From Symsagittifera roscoffensis (Eukaryota; Xenacoelomorpha; Acoela; Convolutidae), in contig NC_087066.1 in assembly GCF_963678635.1 (NCBI RefSeq), positions 40,199,223-40,263,222 of the forward strand: a stretch of DNA of 64,000 bases, given 5' to 3'. This document shows positions 21,250-32,474 of the stretch, in pieces. The notes under the pieces are model-generated. The model made no database searches, had not been told where the DNA came from, and was given only the letters and a program-made list of their open reading frames with translations. The position numbers were made by a program, and so were the translations under genes. Each line of letters opens with the position of its first letter. The stretch's first letter is position 1.

Positions 21250-24200
21250 GTAATTTAAATTCAAATTCAGTATATCAATTTCGTTTTTTTTTAAAAGTGG
21301 TCGCTTAGTGAAATGAGTCAATTCGGGTCTATCTAAAACTAAAATCCTTCTGTGTTTATTACTTAAGCAAACCTCTACCCCCCCCCCCCCCCCCCCCACC
21401 CCCTCTATAAGGATTATCTTGTTGGTTGCCTATATAATATGAATTGAAGCTTGGCAAATTCAGACGGCTGAGGATTCGGATTTTTCAAACGTTTGTTTAT
21501 TTTCTATTAGGATGACAGTTTGGATGACAATTGAGCTATCCCAAAACAGTAAAAAGACATTTTCTTAATAAAATTTTTTGGGCATCAATAAACAATTACA
21601 TTTTGAGTGTTTATTTAAGATTTTTAGTTCACGGGGACAATTTTCCTTCTCTTTTTTCCTAACTTCTTCCTTAAAATGAATGGCGAATTTCTGAAATATT
21701 TCCACAAACAAAAAAGTTTACAAAAAGAAATAGACAAAAATTTTAATTGAAGTAGTAACTGTCTTTCCAGCTGATAAAAAACGGGCAAAATCAAGAACAA
21801 CAAGGAACATCAAGATAAAAGACGCTTTTGAAAAATTTGATTTTGGCGCGCCGAAAAAAAAAACCAATTTTTGACCTGATTTTTTACAGCGGTGAAAAGA
21901 GGGTATTTATAGTGCTCTGGGAGCCTTCGGAAAATCAATTTGGTCGAACTTGCAAGAAATGTTGAAAACAAAGGAAATATACCCAAAATCTCAAATCAAT
22001 TTTTTAGAAGCTTTAAGATAAAAAATTTTTGCGAATGATTTAACTGGTAGAAAAAATCCAATTAATTGGTACTGTTACTTTTTCAACAAACTGAGTAAAC
22101 CTTGAAACCTTGAAATTCTTGTTTAAAAATTACTTTTGGCGTTTTAGCATTAAATACCGTATTGTCTTATGTTGACAAAGTTTTAGGGCGCTGGATTGTT
22201 TGTTTTTAAAATGAAAAAGACCTGTTTCTGAACGTTCGAAACTAGACTTAAGGGACCTAACATTTTTGAGCTGTTTACTGTTCTGACTTTCGAAAAAATA
22301 TGGAATACTTTTGATCGTGTTTTTTTTACTTCAGAAAAATGTTGACCTTTTAACTAGCTATTTTGAGCAGTTTTTTGCAATCTAAAATTTTTTGACAAAA
22401 CTTTGATGAGAAAAATTAAAACAAGCTTTGAGACCACAATTATGTTTGTTATGATAAAAACACTATCAAAAATGCCCCAATTAGCACAAATTTTATTTCA
22501 GTTCCAAAAGAAACGGGCTTTTTTCATTTTCCTCAACTTTTCAAATCTTCTTTTTTATAGTTGTTTTACGTGTAGTTATGGCTAAATTCATGACGTTGCG
22601 ATATAATTTAAAAGTTCATATAATTCGTTAGTTTATTCACCATGCCAAGTTTTATTGCATGATGACTTCATTATAATTGCATTAAAATAAGTATTTAAAA
22701 TTGAAACTGAAAAGTTTTATAGAAGTGGAATAGAGCCTGGAAACAACTTTAAACATTAGAATGCGACTTGATTTTTCATACTGAAAAATAGTTTTCTATC
22801 ATCGGAAACAGTTGCTATATTTTGAACTGTCGAAAATAATACTTAAATATGCAACTCAAAGTAAGTAATTGACAGGATTAAATGTAAGAGCCTCGGAAAA
22901 ATTGAATGAATCCGGCTGAAACTGTTGGGCTGTAATTTTATGGGGTTTGGTATGATAAGGGCTGAATTAAAAGGCTGGTTTGATGTCGGGTGATATTGAA
23001 GGACACAGAGCTAACGACGATAAGAATCCTTGAGCCTTGTCATCCTTGTCATCCATATTTTTTTTGCAAACCATCAATTTTTTCAAAACTATTAAGTTTC
23101 AAATTATAGGTTTTCTAGGGCGGAAAAATGATACTAGTACTTCTCGAATCACGATTAAAAAGCATGATCATTGTCTTCAAGCCACAAATTTAAAATAGTT
23201 GTTCTTGAAAAAACTTTCATCGCAATCTAAAGAACTTGTGTGAAAAAAATGTAATCATCCGTCTAACTTTTCTGAAAGGGTTTCTATGAATTATATTTTT
23301 AAAAAGTCTTTTAAACGCATTTTTTTCAATTTTCAAAATCCATAGTCTGTTTTTGTTTCCAGATTGTAGTTTAATTGTGATTCACTCCTTTCTTTTGAAT
23401 TTCACGATTGTCTTTCAGGTCGCGAAAGTAGACAATTCGGCCAAGAACAAGCGGGTGTGCAGCACTGCAGAGTTCACTTTCACAAAAAACAACAAAAGTT
23501 AGTAATATATCTAACTTAATAACAATAATAATCAAAATAATAATAAAAAGACTGCTCGTATATCAGGGCAAAGCCCTGAATGTTCCGGCTGTCCCTTAAT
23601 TCATATCGAATTACAGAATAGTTTTTGGGAAAAAAAGTATTGAAAAACTTGCATATTTTGGACAATATCAAAGTGTGAAATGTTGAGTCGTATAAAAATT
23701 AATACGACCGATCAAATTATTTAGCCTCAATTCAATTTGGAACGATTTTCTTGCGCGGGATAATTCACCACGCATACGTAATTCGCGTTACGCTCTCAGC
23801 AATATGAATAAATTCTTCAAAGTGCGCATAATTCAGTCCAGAACACGGCCAATTTGGGATTTTTCAAACCCCCAGATTTTTCAAAAAATAATCGGAGAAA
23901 AAATATCTTTTTACATTTTAACTCAAGAAGTCAATATTTTTAATGATGTATAAAATTTTTTGTTGAAAACTGTTTTTTTTGATCGGCGAAAATTGACTGA
24001 ATAAAAAAACCACCCCTGAATAAACTGCTCCTATCAGGGCGAATCCCTAAATGTTCCGACTGCATTGCAAGGTCTATGGAGCAGTAGTAAAAATGTAGAA
24101 AACAAAATGAGAAAAAAATTCAATTTTGAGATTTTGTTTTGTGAAAATCATCACCCCACATGCCATATAAAATACAAAAGAATAGATTTCGCTCCTTGTA

Positions 24201-27200
24201 ACAAATCAACTAATTCTTATAACAAATAATTAAAATCAGCTTCTTTCAACTAATTTGGATTGATTTATAAGCGGATTAAATCTCCGCTTACGCGTTAATA
24301 GCGCGAAATACATCGCGCGTTAATTGTCCCAAATTGGCCAAAATGGCAACTTTTAAAGCCCCATAACTTTACGAAAAATAATCACAGGTGAAATATCTTT
24401 TCAAATTTAAGCTCAAGACATCAATACGTTTTGAATGATAAAAAAAGTTCCTTCAAAAATGGCTGGTTAAAAACTCGAAATATGTCTGGAGAAAAAAAAC
24501 CAACCCCGAGCACAAATTCTCCGGTACTTTCGAATCGAAAGTCGGAAGAATAAAAATATACAATAAATATTATTTAATTAGTTTTAGTAACATTGAATGA
24601 TAAAAAAAGTTCCTTCAAAAATGGCTGGTTAAAAACTCGAAATATGTCTGGAGAAAAAAAACCAACCCCGAGCACAAATTCTCCGGTACTTTCGAATCGA
24701 AAGTCGGAAGAATAAAAATATACAATAAATATTATTTAATTAGTTTTAGTAACAAAATGGCTGGTTAAAAACTCGAAATATGTCTGAAGAAAAAAAACAA
24801 CCCCGAGCACAAATTCTCCGGTACTTTCGAATCGAAAGTCGGAAGAATAAAAATATACAATAAATATTATTTAATTAGTTTTAGTAACACATCTGTAATG
24901 CAAACTAGATTCTCTTAAAAAATCAGATGAACGAATGGACTTCAAGAGACTTATTTTTTGCTCTGATTGACGCTAGAAGATTTTTGTAGATCTACTTGAA
25001 ACCTGTGGGCTTAATTTTTAAATTTTTAACTAAAGTTTTTTTTAAAATTTTGAGACAAAACGAGCATATCAAAAACATATTTTTGAATTTTTTCTTGAAT
25101 TTAGAACATTTTGTTAGAATTCTTGAACTGTTTATCATATTTGCAGTCAAAAATTATTGTTCCGACTTTCGATACGAAAGTAACGGAATCTTTGTGCTCG
25201 GGGTGGTTTTTTTTCTTCAGACAAATTTCGACGTTTTAACTAGCCATTTTTGACGGAATTTTTCTTTTATCAATCAAAAACTATTGTTTTCCTGAGTTTA
25301 ATTTTGAAATATTTTTCACCTGTGATTATTTTTCGTAAAGTTATGGAGGTTTAAAAAGTGTCATTGCGGCCAATTTGGGACAATTAACGTGCGATATATT
25401 TCGCGCTATTAACGCGTAAGCGAGATTTAATCCGTATTAGAAATTGTTCCAAATTGATTCAAGGAAGCTTATATGCCATAATTGATTTGTTAATAGGAGC
25501 AAAGTCTATCACTTTGTACTAATTATGGCGTGTGGGGGGACGTTTTCACAACAAAAAAAAAGAATCTCAAAATTAAAAAAATACTTAATTTCATTTTATT
25601 ACATTTAAACTTTTCAGGTTGTTGCTGCTCCATAGACCCTAAAAGGAAGTCGGAACATTCAGGGCTTCGCCCTGATCGAGCAGTCTTGTTTTTTATATAG
25701 TTTCTCTATAGTGAGCAAACAGACCTTCAAATAAAACCTAGCTAAATTAACTCCCTCTTTGCTTCTTTTGTAGATGAGTGGAGCTTTCAGATGAACAGCA
25801 CTAGTTACGTGGAAGGGACTCACTTTGAAAGTATGATAATAGAACCAAGACCAGCATCGGCAAATTTGAAAGGAGAGTACTAGATGGATCGGCGATAGAA
25901 GAACATCTTATTGCAATTTTCTACATTTCAAGTATTTCTTCATATGTTAGGCAAAGAAAAAGTTAAGACAAAAACTCGACCGAGTAACTATTAATAAATC
26001 ATATCCATCCAAATAATTGTTTGGAGCCATACACACCTTTAGAAAAACTTGGGGTTCGGTTGGCCGAAAATATAGAGCCAAAGGGGGCTTTTTAAATGGC
26101 GAGGGGTCAAATCCTTGAAGGAGGGGTGAATCTCCTCAAATTTAGAGAGTCATGGTCTGTTACGAAGATTATGGTCATTATGAGAGTTATGGTTCCATTT
26201 ATGGACTCTTAAAAAAATAATTTTCACCAAAAGAAAACTTATATCGCCGATCTCTACAGGGGAGTTCATGGTCGGGCCCAGCTTGATCACAAGTCCCAAC
26301 TTCTTCCTAATTTACTCCGAGCCCAACTTCGCCCTCACTTTCTTATGTCAACCCGTTAGTCCCTTTTTCAAATCAGACAAGGCCTGGATCATGAGCAGAG
26401 AACAGCACGTCTCGCCTGAAGACCTGTTTCGACTGGAGAAAAAACTGAGATCTCTCCAAGTTGATCTGAAAATGACAAAGGTATGAAAAAATGAGTTCGG
26501 TGTTTTTCTGATTCAAACAAAACAACTGATCGCATTTCCACTAAGTTAAAAATACAAAAGAACTGCGGTTGCTCTAGAATTAACAAAAAATGATTTAATC
26601 TTAGTGCCTGCTTTCATGCCTGCTTTTTGGCGGCCAACTTGCGGGCTTTGGCTTTAACTTTAGAACTAAGGAAATCACGGAAAACATCCCGCACCGAAGT
26701 TTCTCGGATAAAACTAGATTATATTGAGAAAATGTTGCCGAAAATATTGCCATTATAATCGATTATGTGTAACCAATTTAAGCAACATTTTCTATTATAA
26801 TAGAAAGAAAATAGATTATTTTCATCAAGAATATATTGCCTTGTAATTCCACTAAAATGTATTTTTATCTCCATATAATCTCAATAAAATCTATTTTTTT
26901 TGCCCTGAAATCGCCATGAAATCGCAATAAAATCGATTGTTATTGCCATAAAATTGCAATAAAATCTATTGTTTCCGCCATAAAACTGCCATAAAATCGC
27001 AACAAAAACTATTGCTATCGCCATAAAATTGCAATAAAATCGATTGTTGTCAAAAAATTTAATTATATTGTCAGAAAAATTAATTTTTCTCTTCTTAAAG
27101 CGTGCTATATGAAAACTCAAAGCAAAAGTTGAATTCAAACCAAACGACACAAATCATGAAAATCATCAAAATGAACAAGATTTTCGGCACAAAAAATATG

Positions 27201-29874
27201 CAACAAAAATACAAAATATCATCATTGTAAATCAGATTTTGTGCAAAAACATATGTAAAAATTCAATAATATTGTAAATATAAACCAGATTTGAGCTCAA
27301 AAATATGCAATGAAATCATAGTAAATCATTATTGTAAATCAGATCTTGGGCAAACACAATTGTAAAGATTCCAGAAAAATGTCAATATTAACCAAATTTG
27401 AGCTCGAAAATATGCAATGAAATTATAGTAAATCATTATTGTAAATCAGATCTTGGGCAAAAAATTTACAAAACAAATGATTAAATGGGTTAATATAAAT
27501 CACATTTTAAGCTCAAAAATATGCAATGAAATCATAGTTAATCATTATTGTAAATCAGATCTTGGGCAAAAATTTTTAAAAGAAATGATTAAATGGGTCA
27601 ATACAAATGACATTTTGAGCTCGAAAATATGCAACAAAAATGTAGAAAATCATCATTGTAAATCAGATTTTGCGCAAACACAATTGTAAAGATTCCTCTC
27701 TCTAAATCCAAGTTGCATCTCTCGCATTTGGCACGTTTACGTTAGATATTGCTCTTAGCACTCTGTAGGTTTTCGTGCCTTCTATCACAGAGATAAAATT
27801 TGTCTGGGTGTAAACTCTTCCGACAAGATTCAGCGAAACAAACACTCAATAAAATCAAAACTTTTTAACAAAATCAAAACGAGGATACCCCACCAGCTGA
27901 GATAGTACAAATGGTATCTACAAGTCCACCATGTTCCCGACCCCTCGCCCGACTTAATCGGTTACAATCTGTAAGAAGCCAAGCCAAAGGACAATAGTTT
28001 GACCTCCTAGAACACCTTTTCAGTTGATCACCATCTTCATCGAAAAGCGTAGGAAGAAACGTCATACTAAACGAGAATTCCTGCCCAGAACAACAGAGGG
28101 AGTAGTCTCCTTTCAGGTCAAAATCGTCCGAAAACAGCTGCGCCCAGAAAACAGCTGCGATTATCGTGAACATTAAAACTTGATCTGAAAATTAAAAACA
28201 TTAGAAAAACATCATAGTATTCACCAAATCAAATATGGGTCGGATTGGCAGCAGGCATGAAAGATGACTGTATTCAACAAAAAAGACTTTTAGATTTTAT
28301 TCTAAGATACATTATCCAACTCCCCCATTACAATACGATGCAAATTAAACAAATTTACGAAGTCTTTTTTGTTGAGTTGAGTCATTTTTCATACCTGCTG
28401 CTCATCCCGCCAATTCAAATCAAATTTATTATTTCGAGTTCTGATGGGATTGAGAATGATGTAAGAACAAGACACGTAACAAAACTTGAAGTTCAGTTCG
28501 AAATTTACTTAAAAGCTTGTTTTGCTGCTAAAAATCTTATATTTCCATGCTCAGGCAACTAAGAATTCGAAAAAGTTGACGTCGCACATTTTTGTGTTTT
28601 TGATCGAATTTTTATATCAATTTTGCTTATATTATAATCTATTATAATCTATTATAATCTATTAAAATTCCAACATAATGGTCATAAAAATAAAGCTTTT
28701 TAATGGATTGTTTTCTCCATATAATCGATTATTTTACTCTGCGACCACAAAATCACCAGATAATTGATTATTAAAAGAATAATTTTTGGTTCGACCACAA
28801 AATCGCCAGATAATAGATAATAATCGGAGAAACTTCGGTGCGGGATTGTTGGGTGCTTAAACAACAATTTAAGCACATTATTTCAATTTGCTTGCTCAAC
28901 AACGCAGTAGCTAGTGTCTGAAGAGTTTAATTGCAGCCCTTCAGGCAAAAAACAAATAAATTATAGCCCCACCCCTCCCCCTATCCTGTGGCTGTGACGT
29001 TATTATTAGTTAGGGGGGCATAGTTTACTGCGAGTTTTTATCATGGAGAGAATCAGGGGCGGATTTCTCCTAGAGATTCGACCCCTCCCCACCCAAAGGT
29101 ACTTTTTTGAGACATATATTTTCGGCCAACCGACTCTTAAGTTTTTGTAAAGGTGCCTTCGAAATTTATACTAATTATGGAAGTAAAACAATTTTTACTA
29201 TTTTAGGACTGTTTTTTTTCAAAAACTTGACAGAGGCACAGTACATGGTCTTTATAGTGCTTCGGGAGAGTTCGAAAAATCAATTTGGTCGGCCTAAAAA
29301 TCAGAAAAAGGTCGACAATGTTTTCACTCATATGTTGAAAATCCCCCTTGAGAAGAAACACCCATATTTTATTACAGCTCAAACTATACTAGAAAACTTG
29401 CATATTTTACATCACTTAACACCAGTTGAGGTTTATTTGCGGTAAAAAATCTGTTCAATTACACCACCCCCCCCCCCCCCTTATTGCAAAAAAGGCCAAC
29501 GGCAGGAAAATCTAATACGGTTAGAAATTTAGTTTGTGGTTACCGTTGAAATAGTCATTCATAGGGGTATATATATATATTTTTTTTTTCTAAAGACTAA
29601 AGAATTATTAGAACTCATTTTTTCTTTTAAAGGGTACTCTTTCGACTTTTAAGACGTATCCTTTCAGCGTTTTTTTAATTGACCGCGACTGATGTCCATT
29701 TGACGACTGCTGTAGGTAAATCAAAAGCACAGCGCTTGTTATGATGGCGAAGTTTCAACAATAGATGATGCAAAATCGTCAGGTTCTGAGCAACAAGATG
29801 ACCCGGAATCGGAAACTCAGCAGGAATCCGGATTGAAGTGGGACTTCGCTCTTCTGGACGAAATTGAAGTTTGA
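21112..29874 (+). CDS. secreted lipocalin, ApoD-like (five exons)
   Basis: Small extracellular carrier of hydrophobic ligands. Exons: 21112-21249, 23419-23497, 25774-25830, 26260-26480 and 29716-29874. The start at 21112 gives a good signal peptide (a hydrophobic run LILATVLFGVCLG); an in-frame ATG at 21067 would place 15 polar residues before it. Family features: the GTWYE motif, closed across the first intron as GTWYE-VAK; CSTAEF in the next exon; and the second signature AWIMSR with a following helix. Four cysteines fit the two disulfides known in ApoD-type lipocalins: SCPK near the mature N-terminus, VCSTAEF, TFLCQ and, in the last exon, HSACYDG. A ~45-residue Asp/Glu/Ser-rich tail follows the last cysteine, which is unusual. 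The exon 3-4 junction is the weakest part of the model. Confidence 0.85.
21376..21406. repeat. Poly-C tract
   Basis: A run of mainly C (about 25 of 27 bases) in lipocalin intron 1. An ATTGAGCTATCC motif ~130 bp downstream (21531) recalls the interior motif of the poly-C-armed element at 10598-11236. Confidence 0.6.
21835..21985 (+). mobile_element. hAT-type non-autonomous element, copy 6 (fragment)
   Basis: GGCGCGCCGAAAAAAAAAACC, TTTATAGTGCTCTGGGAGC and GGAAAATCAATTTGGTCGAA match the family interior. No termini. Confidence 0.6.
22285..22385 (-). repeat. Fragment of hairpin-ended subfamily A
   Basis: GTTCTGACTTTCGAAAAAAT and TTTTAACTAGCTATTTTGAG match the right end of subfamily A in reverse; the rest of the element is absent. 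Confidence 0.6.
22400..23418. other. Lipocalin intron 1, nothing recognised
   Basis: AT-rich; no exon or repeat match. Confidence 0.4.
23419..23497 (+). CDS. Lipocalin exon 2
   Basis: Acceptor GTCTTTCAG, donor AAAA|gttagt. Continues GTWYE with VAKVDNSAKNKRVCSTAEFT, supplying the second conserved cysteine on an early beta strand. Ends in phase 1. Confidence 0.85.
23548..24015 (+). mobile_element. Hairpin-ended element, subfamily B
   Basis: AAGACTGCTCGTATATCAGG followed by the B interior (GAGTCGTATAAAAATTAATA, GATCGGCGAAAATTGACTGA). Lies within 10 bp of a subfamily A copy that starts at ~24018, here in the order B then A. Confidence 0.7.
24018..24550 (+). mobile_element. Hairpin-ended element, subfamily A
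   Basis: AAACTGCTCCTATCAGGGCG at the left, the CATCACCCCACATGCCAT and CGCGCGTTAATTGTCCCAAA blocks inside, and TCGAATCGAAAGTCGGAAGA at the right. Its last ~115 bp are the first unit of the tandem array that follows. Confidence 0.75.
24433..24888. repeat. Tandem array, three units of ~162/160/136 bp
   Basis: Each unit consists of the right end of hairpin subfamily A plus ~50 bp of flanking AATAAAAATATACAATAAATA and TTAGTTTTAGTAACA. Units start at ~24433 and 24595; the third, truncated on its left, starts at ~24753. The units are nearly identical. Confidence 0.9.
25157..25690 (-). mobile_element. Hairpin-ended element, subfamily A, best-preserved reverse copy
   Basis: TTGTTCCGACTTTCGATACGAAAGT gives a near-perfect hairpin at one end; GGGCTTCGCCCTGAT with CGAGCAGTCTTGTT gives another at the other end. 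This is the clearest full-length reference copy, 534 bp. Confidence 0.8.
25774..25830 (+). CDS. Lipocalin exon 3
   Basis: The acceptor is CTTCTTTTGTAG. It completes the split Asn codon and encodes EWSFQMNSTSYVEGTHFE. The donor GAAA|gtatga keeps phase with exon 4. A longer reading to a second GT at 25877 (adding SMIIEPRPASANLKGE) looks lipocalin-like but does not close in phase with exon 4 unless another small exon intervenes. Confidence 0.65.
26260..26480 (+). CDS. Lipocalin exon 4: late strands and C-terminal helix
   Basis: The acceptor is ATCTCTACAG; the donor AAAG|gtatga. Encodes TSPNFFLIYSEPNFALTFLC (late beta strands with the third conserved cysteine), DKAWIMSREQ (second lipocalin signature, Trp and Arg) and a long amphipathic helix PEDLFRLEKKLRSLQVDLKM. 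Reading through the donor gives an immediate TGA, so a short isoform is possible. Confidence 0.88.
26700..27060. repeat. Imperfect repeats of CCATAAAATCGCAATAAAATC type
   Basis: Repeated units of ~30-36 bp containing AAAATCGCAATAAAATCGAT with point changes, within lipocalin intron 4. Similar ATTATTTTC/ATAATCGATTAT pieces recur at 28730-28830. Confidence 0.7.
27190..27700. repeat. Tandem satellite-like array, ~115-130 bp unit, about 4-5 copies
   Basis: Units share GAGCTCAAAAATATGCAATG, ATTGTAAATCAGATCTTGGG and either CACAATTGTAAAGATTCC or AAATGATTAAATGGGT. Two variants of the linker alternate. Reading frames here arise from the repeat and are not genes. Confidence 0.85.
27874..28184 (-). CDS. 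Possible nested antisense exon, Cys-rich secreted-type protein (unsupported)
   Basis: On the minus strand a good acceptor (TTTAATTTTCAG) lies 11 bp before ATG at 28173. The 99-codon frame starts with a short hydrophobic stretch (FTIIAAVFWAQLF) and has seven cysteines, including a CC pair, and a DEDGD segment. It may end at 27874 (TGA) or splice at one of two GT sites near the end. No family is recognised. It lies in lipocalin intron 4 on the opposite strand. Confidence 0.3.
28628..28673. repeat. Short tandem repeat ATTATAATCT
   Basis: Four consecutive copies of an ~11-bp ATTATAATCT(A) unit. Confidence 0.85.
29054..29320 (+). mobile_element. hAT-type non-autonomous element, copy 7
   Basis: CAGGGGCGGATTTCTCCTAG start, GAGATTCGACCCCTCCCCAC, GGCCAACCGACTCTTAAG, and AAAAATCAATTTGGTCGGCC near the end. 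The middle is deleted and the right terminus lost. Confidence 0.7.
29716..29874 (+). CDS. Lipocalin exon 5: last cysteine and acidic tail
   Basis: The acceptor GACTGCTGTAG is in phase 0 with exon 4. Encodes VNQKHSACYDGEV (the C-terminal cysteine; ApoD-type proteins have a Q...C segment here), then a tail rich in Ser, Glu, Asp and Gln (GSEQQDDPESETQQESG) and KWDFALLDEIEV before TGA. The phase match, the Cys position and the acceptor support joining it to the lipocalin. Confidence 0.72.
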   Translation, partial: VNQKHSACYDGEVSTIDDAKSSGSEQQDDPESETQQESGLKWDFALLDEIEV

Positions 29875-29889
29875 AAGAGTTCGGAAGGA

Positions 29890-32007
29890 AAGAAAAAACT
29901 AATTTTATTTATACAGCATCCAGATTCATCAATTTACATCAAAATTGCTAAATTTGCCATGTCACGAAATTCGTATCACTCTGCATGGTTAACTTACCAT
30001 GGTGCACGAAGTATGATTACGGTGAGAAAAAAAAATAAAAAGAGCGACATAAAATTGCGCTGAAAACCTTTAAATTATGTTAACATAACATTGCTATAGA
30101 CAAAAAAATATTTTGTGAAAAATTTCAATTATTTTCGGATATGGCGATCTAGAAGTTTTCAGGTTGCGTTAATAAAATATGAATTTGAAGCAATTTTTTA
30201 AATTTAGTATCTCCTAGATATATATTTAGCGGATGAAATTTCTTTTTTTTTCAGGCAAGCTGAACAATGATTTTGATCAAACACAATCATATCACTTAGC
30301 TCAAAATAATTGGCTGGGTAATTTGGATAGATATATCAAAGAAATTTCTCGTGCAAATTGAAAAAAAAAAAAAAAAAAATTTTTGATTTTTTGTTAACTT
30401 GCAAAATGTTAATGGTTAGCTTGCAGTTGATAAATGAACATTTACTTCTGTTTTTGACGCTTTCTCTGCAACTATTTCAAATTTGGGGTTAATTTGAGAA
30501 ACTCTATTTTGAAGAAGTAAAAACAGCCAGTATATGATGACTAGTTTGCAAATTACACCAGTAATTTGATTTTTTATGGACTAAAGTTTCATCTGGCATG
30601 TAAGAAAGTTTCAACCCTATATTTTAAAAACGTAACAAATTCTTCAGCCCTATGTCTTGATACATCTAGCATGTAACAAGTAATCAACTCTATGTTATAA
30701 CGATCTAAACGTGAAGAAAAAAATTTGTTCATTTTCTTGTTGAATTTAAAAGTTTGCATTTTCTAATTCCCGGCACTGTAGAAATAGGATTTAATGGTTA
30801 GGCTACGCAAATTTCCGAGAAAAATTTCAAGATAAGCGAGCACTTTTTGACGTCAACGATGCTAAACGATTAACCAGCAACCCATCCTGGAAAGTTAGTA
30901 GAGAGTAAAGTGACGCTTTGAAATAAACAAAATATTCTCCGACAAAACTTATTGATTTCTTTCCACGCTTTCCTCTTCTAGTTTCGTAGGTGGACTACTT
31001 TGAAACCAGCCTTTTTGTTTTCCAGCCTGAGAACTGGAAAATAAAAAACCGGTTGGGAGTGGTTAAGTGGACAACCCATTCTGATAATCAAGCTTTATAT
31101 TAGTCAGAAAAACAGAAAGTAAAATTTAATGGACTTAAAGTATGAAGCAACATTTGGTTTCAGTTGAGCTTTTATCAAACTACCTGATTTTTTTGGTGAA
31201 AAATCAGATGAACCAGGTGAAAATCAGATGAGCGTCATTTTAAAACCTGAGAAACAGGTGGATATTATAACTTTTTTGTTCTACCAAGTTTTTCCAACTC
31301 TACCAAGTGTTTTCAAGGTACCTGAACTCATCTGAAAAAATTACCAATATGTAATTCAGATGATACCAAAAATTCGGATAAAAAAGTTTTCGAGAAAAAA
31401 ACAAAGAAATATTTTCATTGCAATTGGAATACAGCAAACCAATCAAACAATCAGGATTATTTGTTCCAAAAACTGCCACTGATGCATCTGTAGGTGATCT
31501 GCGTTTTACCAGGATAGATTTTGCTGCATGAGTTGATATTTAAGTTTTACCAAAATTTTTATTTTCGCTAAAATTTAACAAAATCTATGCGGTCACAATT
31601 GATTGTCTTCAGCACTGAAAAGCTTTTTAAAATCAGGGCTCTAAATTAGAAAGCTTTGTCACAGATTGTGGCTGCTAGTTACCAGAAATAAGCTTTTCTT
31701 TTAAATCAAACAAAAAATTTAAAAAAAATGATTTAAATTAATTTTTTGAACGTTTTGAACGTTTTAACCAAAGTGATAAAAAAAATTTCATACGGAAAAA
31801 ACGCTTTTTTGATAACGTTATTTTACACGGAAATATTGCTTTTTTAAAAAAAAAAAGTAAATCGCAGATAAAACTTATTTCATAACAAAACCAAAATTCA
31901 AAATTGAACTGGGAAAATGTCATTAGTTAATTTTTCATTAATCTGATGACGAAGAAATTTTGATTTGCTTGTCTTTGATTTTACGTAAAATTAGTTTCGT
32001 TAAAGCT
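29890..32007. other. Intergenic, AT-rich
   Basis: Contains an AATAAA at 30034-30039 that could polyadenylate the lipocalin transcript. Otherwise homopolymer runs and no recognised exon or repeat. Confidence 0.4.
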
Positions 32008-32195
32008 TGTCTACGACATTTGAACTTTAATCTTTGCCGAACCTAATTTTACCACATTTTTGACATGATTATGCCGCCAAATTAGTAAACTGAAAGACTC
32101 AAAACTCAAAAATCAGAAAGAAATCATTTAAAAGCAACAACTAAACTACGATTTGAAATTGGAATCTGAATCACCCAAAAGTATTGCCATTGTCA
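32008..32195 (+). repeat. 5' LTR of the BEL/Pao element
   Basis: 188 bp, TGTCTACGAC ... GCCATTGTCA, with canonical TG/CA ends. Identical by eye over its full length to 39125-39312. Very short for this superfamily. Confidence 0.92.
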
Positions 32196-32206
32196 TTGGC
32201 GCCCAA
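32196..32206 (+). promoter_or_regulatory. Primer-binding site
   Basis: TTGGCGCCCAA directly follows the 5' LTR. TGGCGCCCAA matches the 3' end complement of tRNA-Lys used by several retroelements; the match stops after ~10 bases. Confidence 0.7.
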
Positions 32207-32474
32207 TAGTTTTTAAAACAAAGAAACCGAAACCAAGGTTTTTTTTTGTTGGAAAAATCAACGAACCCATCCTTATACTAACCAGTCATATAGTTTATTA
32301 TTTTTTTTTTTGGATTGTAAGTTCCAAAGAAAAAAAAAACTCAAAATCATTTTTTTTTGTTACAATACAATTGCGAGGGTTCCATGTAATCAAAGGAATT
32401 ACATATTGGCCATTTACATTTTTGTCTGACACGTCAAAAAGTGAATTAAGTTTAGGAGACAAAGTCAATTAAAA

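Noticed and set aside
26881-27150. Minus-strand frame with FYCNFMAI repeats as a repeat protein
   Set aside because: It is a translation of the AAAATCGCAATAAAATCGAT tandem repeats, with no start context or splice sites.
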